The translations under genes and the position numbers were made by a program. A stretch of 5,634 nt of DNA from Aeromicrobium sp. (lineage in GTDB: Bacteria; Actinomycetota; Actinomycetes; Propionibacteriales; Nocardioidaceae): the NCBI GenBank assembly GCA_023254755.1, contig JALRKU010000038.1:1-5634 (forward strand), read 5' to 3'. The notes under the pieces are model-generated. The model was not told where the DNA came from and searched no databases. It saw nothing but the letters and a program-made list of their open reading frames with translations. Of the stretch, positions 1 to 4,876 are shown one piece after another; positions within the stretch are counted from its first letter, which is position 1, and each line of letters starts with the position of its first letter.

Positions 1-2
1 TC

Positions 3-839
3 CGACCGTGGTCGACCCAGCTGAAGGTCGCGACCGACGCCGGCACCGTGTGGTTCAAGGCGAACGGCACCGCGGGCCGTCACGAGCCGCGCCAGCAGCA
101 GCTGCTCGCCGAGCGGCTCCCGGACGCGTTCGACGCGCCGCTGGCGATCGACGCCGACCGCGGTTGGATGCTCACCGAGGACCGCGGCGCGACGTGGGGC
201 GATCGCAGTGACCCGGGGTTGGAGCAGTGGTGCGAGCTGGTCGTCGAGGCGGCCCGGGTGCAGCAGGAGCTGGTGACCGAGGGCGACGTCCTGCGCGGAC
301 TCGGCGTGCCCGACTGCTCGCCCGCGACGGTCACCGCCCGCTTCGACCGGTTCGTCGAGGTGATGGCAGGCCTGCCGGACCACCACCCGTCGCGGGTGCC
401 GCCCGAGCTGCGCGTGCGACTGGAGCAGCGGCGGTCGGCGCTCGCCGACGCCGTCGTCGCGCTGCAGGAGTCCCGCCTGCCCACCACGTGGCAGCACGGG
501 GACCTGCACCCGTGGAACGTCTTCGTGGTGGGCGACCGCCTGCGCCTGTTCGACCTGGGCGACGCGCAGTGGGCGCACCCCCTGGAGGTGCTGAGCGTGC
601 CGTTCGGCTGGATCACCGAGCGCACCGAGCTGCCGTGGGAGCCCGTCGCCGAGGCCTACGCCGATGCCTGGGGGGTTGCGACCGGTGCGCTCGCCGCCGA
701 CTGGCAGGCCGTCGGTCTCACCCAGGCCGTCAACCGCGTCCTGACGTGGTGGGTCTCGCTCGCCGAGGCGACCGGCGAGGAGTGGCAGGAGTGGGGCGAC
801 GCCCCGCTGTACCACCTGAGCCGGGTGCTCGACGCGTGA
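3..839 (+). CDS. APH-family phosphotransferase (5' end outside window)
   Basis: This is the C-terminal 278 residues of a protein-kinase-like small-molecule phosphotransferase (APH/choline kinase fold). The reading frame is open to the left edge, and the fragment begins with the N-lobe strand PWSTQLKVATDAGTVWFKANG, where K in WFKAN is the expected ATP-binding lysine. The catalytic loop is HGDLHPWN (fragment residues 165-172), with the Brenner-motif base D167 and metal-binding N172. The second metal-binding aspartate is D184 in LFDLGDA. Family knowledge says such enzymes transfer the ATP gamma-phosphate to a hydroxyl of an aminoglycoside, sugar, choline or similar substrate in the cytoplasm; nothing here fixes the substrate, so a resistance role should not be assumed. 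The stop codon overlaps the start of aat, so the two are probably cotranscribed and translationally coupled. The start codon and promoter lie upstream of the window. Confidence 0.88.
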   Translation, partial: RPWSTQLKVATDAGTVWFKANGTAGRHEPRQQQLLAERLPDAFDAPLAIDADRGWMLTEDRGATWGDRSDPGLEQWCELVVEAARVQQELVTEGDVLRGLGVPDCSPATVTARFDRFVEVMAGLPDHHPSRVPPELRVRLEQRRSALADAVVALQESRLPTTWQHGDLHPWNVFVVGDRLRLFDLGDAQWAHPLEVLSVPFGWITERTELPWEPVAEAYADAWGVATGALAADWQAVGLTQAVNRVLTWWVSLAEATGEEWQEWGDAPLYHLSRVLDA

Positions 840-1480
840 CGCCGACGCCCTTGCCACCCAGCCGGTGGGACTTCTCCCCGGCGTCCTGGCCGGACGACGA
901 CTGCGTCGCGGCTGGCGCCGATCTCGAGCCCTCGACGCTCGTCGACGCCTACCGGCACGGCGTCTTCCCGATGCCTCACGACGACCTGCTGCTGTGGTGG
1001 TCGCCGATGCGCCGCGGCGTCCTGCGACCCGGCGACCTGCGCCTGTCGCGGTCGCTGGCCCGCTCGGTGCGCCGGTTCGACGTCTCCGTGGACACCGCCT
1101 TCGCCGACGTGGTCGACGCGTGCGCCGACCCCTCGCGTCCGGGCGCGTGGATCGACCTGCCGATCCGCGACGCGTACACGCGGCTGCACGAGCTGGGGTG
1201 GGCGCACTCGGTCGAGGTGTGGAGCGACGGCGAGCTGGTCGGTGGCCTGTACGGCGTGGCGATCGGCGGGTTGTTCGCGGGCGAGTCGATGTTCCACCGC
1301 GCCACCGACGCGTCGAAGGTCGCCCTCGTCGAGCTGGTCCGTCGCTGGGGCGACGGGCTGATCGACACCCAGTGGAGCACCCCGCACCTGGCGTCGCTCG
1401 GCGTCTCCGAGCTCCCCCGCGACGACTACCTGACGATGATCGCCGACCTGGTGCTCGAGCCACCTCGAGAGGTGTGGTGA
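836..1480 (+). CDS. aat: Leucyl/phenylalanyl-tRNA-protein transferase
   Basis: A cytoplasmic aminoacyl-transferase that moves Leu or Phe from charged tRNA onto proteins with N-terminal Lys or Arg, creating N-degrons read by ClpS/Clp protease (family knowledge). The predicted product is 214 residues, slightly shorter than the roughly 230 usual for the family. Visible motifs in order are HGVFPMP (41-47), LLWWSPMRRGVL (52-63), WIDLPIRDAYTRLHELGWAHSVEVW (split here as 105-119 and 120-129), GGLYGVAIGGLFAGESMF (136-153), ASKVALVELV (159-168) and DTQWSTPHLASLG (177-189). The start is GTG at 836, sharing the four bases GTGA with the upstream stop; there is no clear Shine-Dalgarno, which fits translational coupling. 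A TTG at 851 is a weaker alternative. The usual FPW near the N-terminus reads FPM here. A hairpin begins 4 nt after the stop. Confidence 0.94.
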   Translation: MTPTPLPPSRWDFSPASWPDDDCVAAGADLEPSTLVDAYRHGVFPMPHDDLLLWWSPMRRGVLRPGDLRLSRSLARSVRRFDVSVDTAFADVVDACADPSRPGAWIDLPIRDAYTRLHELGWAHSVEVWSDGELVGGLYGVAIGGLFAGESMFHRATDASKVALVELVRRWGDGLIDTQWSTPHLASLGVSELPRDDYLTMIADLVLEPPREVW

Positions 1481-1483
1481 CGG

Positions 1484-1517
1484 CGCGGAATCCCCTTTAC
1501 CGCACGGGAAATCCGCG
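1484..1517 (+). terminator. Hairpin just after aat, probable terminator
   Basis: CGCGGA (1484-1489) pairs with TCCGCG (1512-1517). Beyond an A/A mismatch the stem continues with T1491-A1510 and CCC (1492-1494) against GGG (1506-1508), leaving an 11-nt loop. The stem starts 4 nt after the aat stop. No T-run follows, as is common for hairpins in high-GC actinobacteria, so termination is inferred from position and structure only. Confidence 0.5.
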
Positions 1518-1524
1518 ACACGCC

Positions 1525-1557
1525 CCACCCCCGGGGTCGTGAACGCCGATGGGGTGG
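1525..1557. repeat. 7-bp inverted repeat upstream of hup
   Basis: CCACCCC (1525-1531) is the exact reverse complement of GGGGTGG (1551-1557), with 19 nt between. It straddles the candidate -35 region of the hup promoter. It could be an operator-like site or a second weak hairpin behind aat; in GC-rich DNA it could also be chance. Confidence 0.35.
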
Positions 1558-1567
1558 TCCATAGACT
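1539..1567 (+). promoter_or_regulatory. Candidate hup promoter
   Basis: TAGACT at 1562-1567 fits the TAnnnT -10 pattern of actinobacterial housekeeping promoters. A weak -35 match, GTGAAC (1539-1544), lies 17 bp upstream. A start site about 7 nt downstream would give an untranslated leader of roughly 33 nt. That leader would contain the 11-nt near-palindrome CGGAA-A-TTCCG (1578-1588) and the ribosome binding site. The -10 is reasonable; the -35 is poor. Confidence 0.45.
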
Positions 1568-1607
1568 GGCGGCACAACGGAAATTCCGATCAGTTCTAGG
1601 AGATCTT

Positions 1608-1886
1608 GTGGCACTGTCCCGCAACGACCTCGTGGCAGCACTCGCCGCGAAGGCCGACACCACCAAGTCCGAGGCCGACGCCGTCCTGTCCGCGTTCAGC
1701 GAGGTGCTGCTCGAGTCGGTCGCCAAGGGTGAGAAGGTCTCGATCCCCGGCATCCTCGCCGTCGAGCGCGTCGAGCGCGCCGCCCGTACGGGCCGCAACC
1801 CCTCCACGGGCGAGACCATCGACATCCCGGCCGGCTTCGGCGTCAAGGTGAGCGTCGGCTCGCGCCTGAAGACCGCCGCCAAGTAG
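1608..1886 (+). CDS. hup: HU-family DNA-binding nucleoid protein
   Basis: A 92-residue histone-like protein expected to bind and bend DNA without strong sequence specificity, as a dimer, in the nucleoid. The helical N-terminal half begins ALSRNDLVAALAAKADTTK. The family signature follows around residues 47-75: GEKVSIPGILAVERVERAAR, then TGRNPSTGETIDIPAGFGVK. That stretch is the DNA-embracing beta arm with its intercalating RNP and conserved IPA. The protein ends KTAAK and lacks the long Lys/Ala-rich tail of mycobacterial HupB or streptomycete HupS, so it is the short HU type. The GTG start at 1608 is chosen because AGGAG (1598-1602) sits 5 nt before it and because homology starts there; the frame is open further upstream to an ATG at 1539, but that extension does not look like HU. 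A strong terminator hairpin follows, so it is probably monocistronic. Confidence 0.95.
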   Translation: MALSRNDLVAALAAKADTTKSEADAVLSAFSEVLLESVAKGEKVSIPGILAVERVERAARTGRNPSTGETIDIPAGFGVKVSVGSRLKTAAK

Positions 1887-1900
1887 TTCTCGGCTGTCCC

Positions 1901-1936
1901 GACAGGGGCGTCACCCGCGAGGGTGGCGCCCCTGTC
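1901..1936 (+). terminator. Strong intrinsic-type hairpin after hup
   Basis: A 16-bp stem runs from GACAGGGGCGTCACCC (1901-1916) to GGGTGGCGCCCCTGTC (1921-1936), with no mismatch except one G-U wobble (T1911-G1926). It is closed by the tetraloop GCGA, a GNRA loop. It begins 14 nt after the hup stop. No T-tract follows, so it resembles the L-shaped or tail-less terminators reported for actinobacteria. Confidence 0.85.
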
Positions 1937-1961
1937 CGCGTCTCGGGGCGTCGACGCGTGA

Positions 1962-1967
1962 CACCAT
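1962..1967 (+). promoter_or_regulatory. Possible -10 box for a leaderless CPBP protease mRNA
   Basis: CACCAT ends exactly 7 nt before the A of the ATG at 1974. No Shine-Dalgarno lies in the gap, and the hup terminator sits just upstream, so a promoter is needed here. A -10 whose last T is at -7 would place transcription start on the start codon. The box lacks the consensus first T and no good -35 is seen, so this is tentative. Confidence 0.3.
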
Positions 1968-1973
1968 GCGGCC

Positions 1974-3017
1974 ATGGTCGACGGTGCACGCAGGGCGGGA
2001 GGCACGCCCTACCTGCGTCTGGCCCGCGAGTGTCCTGAGCACGCCGGCTGGCGGATGCCCGTCGGGCTCGTGGTCGCCGTCGCCGCCTACTTCACGCTGT
2101 CGACCGTGCTGCTGGGCTATGCGCTGGTCGCGCTGGCGTCGTCCGAGGCCGACGTCGACCGGTTCATCGACTCGCTCGATCTCGACACGTCGAACATCTG
2201 GCTGACCGGCCTGGCGTTCCTGCTGGTGGCGTTCATGCTTCCCGCGATGATGCTCGGTCGCTTCGTCGGGGGCCCGCGCCCAGGCGACCTGTGGTCGGTC
2301 GAGGGTCGGATCCGCTGGCGCTGGCTCGGCTGGTGCTCGGCGCTCGCGCTGGTCGTCTACGGCGTCGTCATCGTCGTGGCGATCGCGCTGTCCGGCGGCA
2401 CGGGACCCGACGTCGACGCCGACGCGGTGATCGCGATCGCGGTCGTGCTGGCGGTCGTGCCGTTCCAGGCGACGGCCGAGGAGGTCGTGTTCCGGGGCCA
2501 CCTGATGCAGATGGTCGGCACGTGGACCCGGTGGGCGTGGGTTCCCGTCGTGGTGTCGACGCCGCTGTTCGTCGCGGGCCACACGTACGACGCGCTGGGG
2601 CTGGTCGACGTCGGGATCTTCGGGCTCACGGCCGCCGTGCTGGTCGTCCGCACCGGAGGTCTGGAGGCGGCGATGGCGGCGCACGCGGCCAACAACGTGG
2701 TGCTGCTCGTGATCGACTCGGTGGGCGTCCGCTCGGACTCGCTGACCGACCCGGGCGTCGTCGACCTGCTGCCCACCGTGCTCACGAGCGCGCTGATGCT
2801 CGGCGGTGTGGAGGTCCTGTTCCGGCGGCAGGGTCTGCGGCGCACGCGTCCGCGCCTGCCGGATCCGCCGTCGCGCGTCCCCGTCGCCGGGTTCCCCCCG
2901 GCGTGGCCCGTCCCCGGCGGGCCCGAGGCGCCCGGCCCGGCGACCGGAGCACCGGCGCCGGCACGCGTCCCTCCGCCGTACCCGGGCGAGATCTCGCCCC
3001 ACTGGCCCTACGCCTGA
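1974..3017 (+). CDS. CPBP-family intramembrane metalloprotease
   Basis: A 347-residue polytopic membrane protein of the CPBP (CAAX protease/bacteriocin-processing, ABI) family. All three signature motifs are present: EEVVFRG (E169, E170, R174), FVAGH (F199, H203) and HAANN (H237, N241), the glutamate and histidine residues expected of a glutamic/metallo intramembrane peptidase. Hydrophobic segments that look membrane-spanning lie at about 28-55, 75-97, 117-140, 148-168, 185-203, 206-225, 228-250 and 263-285. After a basic stretch (RRQGLRRTRPR) comes a 52-residue tail (296-347) with 19 prolines. Substrate is unknown; bacterial members are linked to peptide maturation, immunity or membrane-protein turnover, and no bacteriocin or prenylation gene is nearby. 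The ATG at 1974 has no Shine-Dalgarno and may be translated leaderless. The gene is isolated between the hup terminator and a convergent rhodanese gene. Confidence 0.88.
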   Translation: MVDGARRAGGTPYLRLARECPEHAGWRMPVGLVVAVAAYFTLSTVLLGYALVALASSEADVDRFIDSLDLDTSNIWLTGLAFLLVAFMLPAMMLGRFVGGPRPGDLWSVEGRIRWRWLGWCSALALVVYGVVIVVAIALSGGTGPDVDADAVIAIAVVLAVVPFQATAEEVVFRGHLMQMVGTWTRWAWVPVVVSTPLFVAGHTYDALGLVDVGIFGLTAAVLVVRTGGLEAAMAAHAANNVVLLVIDSVGVRSDSLTDPGVVDLLPTVLTSALMLGGVEVLFRRQGLRRTRPRLPDPPSRVPVAGFPPAWPVPGGPEAPGPATGAPAPARVPPPYPGEISPHWPYA

Positions 3018-3043
3018 CGGCGAGCCGAACCAGCCGTCCCGAC

Positions 3044-3058
3044 GGGGAGGGCGGGGGG
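3044..3058 (+). other. G-rich strip between convergent genes
   Basis: The 41-bp gap between the CPBP and rhodanese stop codons holds three G-runs (4, 3 and 6 G) separated by single bases, and only a weak CCGT/ACGG hairpin (3034-3045). There is no convincing terminator for either gene. The G-runs could form a two-layer quadruplex or pause polymerase on the + transcript, but there are only three runs of three or more, so a canonical quadruplex is not supported. Confidence 0.3.
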
Positions 3059-3373
3059 TCAGACGGTGGGGCGACCGGCGCCTTCCCAGGCGTCCATGCC
3101 GCCGGTCAGGTTGACGACGTCGTGGCCCTGCGCGGCGAGCCACGCGGTGGCGCGGGCCGAGCGTCCGCCGACGTGGCACACGACGAGCGTGCGCGTCTGC
3201 GGGTCGAGCTCGCCGACGCGCTCGGGCAGCGTGCCGAGGGGCACGTGCAGGGCCCCGTCGATGTGCCCGGCGTCCCACTCGTGCTGCTCCCGGACGTCGA
3301 CGACGAGCAGGTCGGACGGCAGGGGATCGGGCAGGTCGGCGACGGTCACGGACGGCAGGTCGGCATCGTTCAT
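3059..3373 (-). CDS. Single-domain rhodanese-like protein
   Basis: A 104-residue stand-alone rhodanese (sulfurtransferase) domain of GlpE/PspE size, predicted cytoplasmic with no signal peptide. Motifs seen are LLVVDVRE (22-29, with D26), the conserved W33/GHI (36-38) entry motif, the active-site loop CHVGGRS (C66 to S72) and the C-terminal GGMDAW (91-96). C66 would carry the persulfide, so the enzyme is probably catalytically competent; the sulfur donor and acceptor cannot be told. The ATG at 3373 is preferred because the rhodanese fold begins just after it. The frame runs open further upstream (to 3496), but the extra residues resemble no domain and would overlap the neighbouring gene's leader. 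Its ribosome binding site is poor. It is divergent from the ATPase gene and convergent with the CPBP gene, so it is likely transcribed alone. Confidence 0.9.
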   Translation of the reverse strand: MNDADLPSVTVADLPDPLPSDLLVVDVREQHEWDAGHIDGALHVPLGTLPERVGELDPQTRTLVVCHVGGRSARATAWLAAQGHDVVNLTGGMDAWEGAGRPTV

Positions 3374-3379
3374 GCGTCC

Positions 3380-3385
3380 ATGGTG
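3380..3385 (-). promoter_or_regulatory. Possible -10 box for leaderless rhodanese mRNA
   Basis: On the minus strand CACCAT ends 7 nt before the A of the rhodanese ATG, the same hexamer at the same distance as before the CPBP gene. No clear Shine-Dalgarno separates them. The -35 is not recognisable. Tentative. Confidence 0.3.
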
Positions 3386-3454
3386 CACGGGATCCGCACC
3401 CCCGCACGACACGGCGTCGCGCGATCCCCCCTCGCACGCGCGGCCCGCTCCCGT

Positions 3455-3460
3455 TACCGT
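3455..3460 (+). promoter_or_regulatory. Possible -10 box for the ATPase/kinase gene
   Basis: TACCGT fits TAnnnT and lies 56 bp upstream of the GTG start, which leaves room for the hairpin and ribosome binding site that follow. No good -35 is visible around 3430-3437, so confidence is low. Confidence 0.25.
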
Positions 3461-3475
3461 AGGGACTGCCGTTCC

Positions 3476-3500
3476 AGCGGTGAGGACCGACCACACCGCT
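3476..3500 (+). promoter_or_regulatory. Leader hairpin next to ribosome binding site
   Basis: AGCGGTG (3476-3482) is the exact reverse complement of CACCGCT (3494-3500), with an 11-nt loop. It ends 4 nt before the Shine-Dalgarno GGGAGG (3505-3510). A second symmetric sequence, CTCCC-T-GGGAG (3499-3509), covers that Shine-Dalgarno. The arrangement could limit ribosome access or be a protein-binding site; function is inference. Confidence 0.4.
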
Positions 3501-3516
3501 CCCTGGGAGGTGTCAC

Positions 3517-3909
3517 GTGGGCGCGCACGACGTCATCCGGCTGCCGTTCGAGGCATCCTCTCCGGCGATCGCGCGCACCCGTCTGGCCTCGTTCCTCACG
3601 GTCAACCGGGCGTCCAACCAGGTCATCGACGACGCCCTGATCGTCATCAGCGAGATGATCGCCAACGCCGTCAGCCACGGCTCACCTGCAGCCGACGGAG
3701 CCATCGAGATCGGCTGGTCGATCAACGGAGACCTCCTCGAGCTGAGCGTCACCGACTCCGGTGTCGGGGCGTCGCTCAAGCCGGTCGACTTCGACGAGGA
3801 CTCCCTCAGCGGCCGCGGTCTCGCGATCATCAACCGGGTCGCCGACCGCTGGTGGGTCGACCTCGAGAACGGCACGCGGGTCAACGCGGCCCTCACCCTG
3901 TCGCGCTGA
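3517..3909 (+). CDS. SpoIIAB/RsbW-like ATP-binding protein (putative anti-sigma kinase)
   Basis: A 130-residue protein made only of a GHKL-type ATPase domain (HATPase_c_2). The N-box is SEMIANAVSHG, with E46 as the general base and N50 for magnesium. The G1 box is DSGVG (80-84) and the G2 box is GRGLAII (99-105), followed by the usual DRWWVD and GTRVNAAL strands. Proteins of this class bind a sigma factor or phosphorylate an anti-anti-sigma (STAS) partner on Ser/Thr; all ATP-binding motifs look intact. No sigma factor, STAS protein or PP2C phosphatase is encoded in the window, so the partner is unknown, as for many orphan actinobacterial copies. The GTG start at 3517 is chosen for the strong GGGAGG at 3505-3510, 6 nt upstream. 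The DUF5926 gene follows 25 bp downstream on the same strand and may be partly cotranscribed. Confidence 0.88.
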   Translation: MGAHDVIRLPFEASSPAIARTRLASFLTVNRASNQVIDDALIVISEMIANAVSHGSPAADGAIEIGWSINGDLLELSVTDSGVGASLKPVDFDEDSLSGRGLAIINRVADRWWVDLENGTRVNAALTLSR

Positions 3910-3926
3910 CCCTCGCGCCGTAGGGT
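3898..3926 (+). promoter_or_regulatory. Candidate promoter of the DUF5926 gene
   Basis: TAGGGT (3921-3926) fits the TAnnnT -10 pattern. A partial -35 match, CTGTCG (3898-3903), lies 17 bp upstream, inside the end of the ATPase gene. The ATG is only 9 nt after the last T of the -10, so the mRNA would be leaderless or have a leader of two or three bases. No Shine-Dalgarno is present before the ATG, which agrees. Confidence 0.45.
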
Positions 3927-3934
3927 GACGTCCC

Positions 3935-4774
3935 ATGGGCAAGAAGGCGCGTCAGAGGAACCGAGCCGTCAAGCGCGAGCGCATGCCGTTCGTCGCGCGG
4001 ACCTTCGAGGGTCTGCCGAGCGAGGTCGACTGGATCGCGATGCGCGAGTTCGTGCCGTCCGCCACCGCCACGGTGCGCCTCGCCGACGGTGGTCGCGAGG
4101 TGCAGATCTGCTCGCTGCTGCCGGGTGGCGGAGCGGGCCTGGTGCGTCCCGACGGGACGATCTGGGTCGGCCTGCAGGTCCTGCACAACTTCGGTGACGT
4201 CTCGCGCGACCTCGCCCACGTGATCGACCTGGCCCAGCAGCTCGAGCCCGGCACGCCCGTCACGATGACCGACCCGGGCGTCGGCCCGCGGCTGCAGGAC
4301 GTGCTCGACACCTCGGCGCCGTTCGAGGTCGCCGTCCACGAGGGCTTCGACTACTGGCTCGAGGACATCGACGCCGACGACAACGCCCAGGCGCTGCTCG
4401 AGGACGCGAACGAGAGCGTCGCGCCGACCACGCGGCTGTCGTCGGTCGAGGGCGCGTACTGGACCGAGATGGGCGCCCACCGCTACCTGCGCTGGGTGCT
4501 GGACCACGACGACACCCGGCTCCTCGATGCGCTCGCCCGCCTCCAGGCGGCCGGCGACGACACGCTGGCCGACGGCGCGCTGATCGGCCACTTCCGCGCC
4601 CACGGACTGCTGGTCCCGGTCTGGGAGGTCGAGGTCGGTGCCGACGAGCTCGAGGAGCCGATCACCGCCCTGCGCGCCCGCCTCGACGCCGCCCTCGCCG
4701 CCGACGCCGCCCTGACCCAGCAGGAACGCTCGGCCCGCCAGAACATCATCAGCCGCCAGGTCGCGATCCGCTGA
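3935..4774 (+). CDS. DUF5926 family protein without SEC-C domain
   Basis: A 279-residue soluble protein of unknown function that I recognise as DUF5926, an actinobacterial family. Familiar stretches are FVARTFEGLPSEVDWIAMRE (19-38), RLQDVLDTSAPFEVAVHEGF (with the following DYWLED), YLRWVLDHDD, LLDALARLQAAG, HFRAHGLLVPVWEV and a C-terminal end with ISRQVAIR. It starts with a very basic leader, MGKKARQRNRAVKRER (8 Lys/Arg in 16), then enters the domain. From memory, streptomycete relatives carry a zinc-binding SEC-C motif (CPCGSG-type) before the domain, the reason some are mislabelled as SecA; that motif is absent here and the region has no cysteine. No signal peptide or membrane segment is seen. 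ATG at 3935 is chosen because the basic leader directly precedes the domain and a -10 box lies close upstream. A biochemical function cannot be assigned. Confidence 0.82.
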   Translation: MGKKARQRNRAVKRERMPFVARTFEGLPSEVDWIAMREFVPSATATVRLADGGREVQICSLLPGGGAGLVRPDGTIWVGLQVLHNFGDVSRDLAHVIDLAQQLEPGTPVTMTDPGVGPRLQDVLDTSAPFEVAVHEGFDYWLEDIDADDNAQALLEDANESVAPTTRLSSVEGAYWTEMGAHRYLRWVLDHDDTRLLDALARLQAAGDDTLADGALIGHFRAHGLLVPVWEVEVGADELEEPITALRARLDAALAADAALTQQERSARQNIISRQVAIR

Positions 4775-4790
4775 GTCTCACCCGTCCCAA

Positions 4791-4814
4791 GTTTCCCACG
4801 GTGGCGTGTGAAAC
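4791..4814. repeat. 24-nt unit, copy 1
   Basis: Reads GTTTCCCACG, then GTGG, then CGTGTGAAAC. It matches copy 2 in the same orientation at 22 of 24 positions. It also folds on itself: GTTTC with GAAAC and CACG with CGTG, one C/T mismatch and a 4-nt loop. Thus each copy is both a direct repeat and a hairpin. Confidence 0.8.
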
Positions 4815-4825
4815 CCCCCATGACG

Positions 4826-4841
4826 ACAACAAGCTTGTTGT
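4826..4841. repeat. Perfect 16-bp core palindrome
   Basis: ACAACAAG followed by CTTGTTGT is a perfect palindrome. A G-T and a C-G position just outside (4825/4842 and 4824/4843) would lengthen an RNA stem to 10 pairs. It is strikingly AT-rich for this window and marks the exact centre of the larger element. A dimeric regulator site is possible but I recognise no known operator. Confidence 0.8.
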
Positions 4842-4852
4842 TGCCAACCCCG

Positions 4853-4876
4853 GTTTCCCACGCTGCCGTGTGAAAC
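4853..4876. repeat. 24-nt unit, copy 2
   Basis: Reads GTTTCCCACG, then CTGC, then CGTGTGAAAC. It differs from copy 1 only at two bases, both in the loop (G to C twice). The self-complementary stem is identical to that of copy 1, and 38 bp separate the copies. Confidence 0.8.

Noticed and set aside
227..835. N-terminal extension of the aat frame back to 227
   Set aside because: Residues upstream of 836 are an Arg/Ala/Gly-rich shadow of the phosphotransferase; Aat homology starts just after the GTG at 836.
3..839. Aminoglycoside resistance gene
   Set aside because: The APH fold alone does not show substrate; the gene sits in a housekeeping neighbourhood without mobile-element signs.
1539..1607. 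Longer HU start at ATG 1539
   Set aside because: The extra 23 residues are unlike HU, would swallow the candidate promoter, and the GTG at 1608 has an AGGAG at ideal spacing.
656..2005. Long open frame on the minus strand (about 449 codons)
   Set aside because: It runs antisense through phosphotransferase, aat, hup and the hup terminator. It has no recognisable domain and a composition of a shadow frame.
1911..3494. Long open frame on the minus strand (about 527 codons)
   Set aside because: It lies opposite the CPBP gene, whose three catalytic motifs and membrane segments are clear. Its translation is Arg/Asp/Pro-rich low-complexity, typical of antisense frames in GC-rich DNA.
2291..3640. 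Long open + frame (about 449 codons) across the CPBP, rhodanese and kinase region
   Set aside because: It is an out-of-frame reading of the CPBP gene and antisense to the rhodanese gene, with an Arg/Gly-rich sequence and no motif.
4791..4876. CRISPR-like pair of 24-nt repeats with a 38-bp spacer
   Set aside because: There are only two copies, the spacer is itself palindromic and symmetric with the repeats, and no cas gene is present. The whole is one palindrome, not an array.
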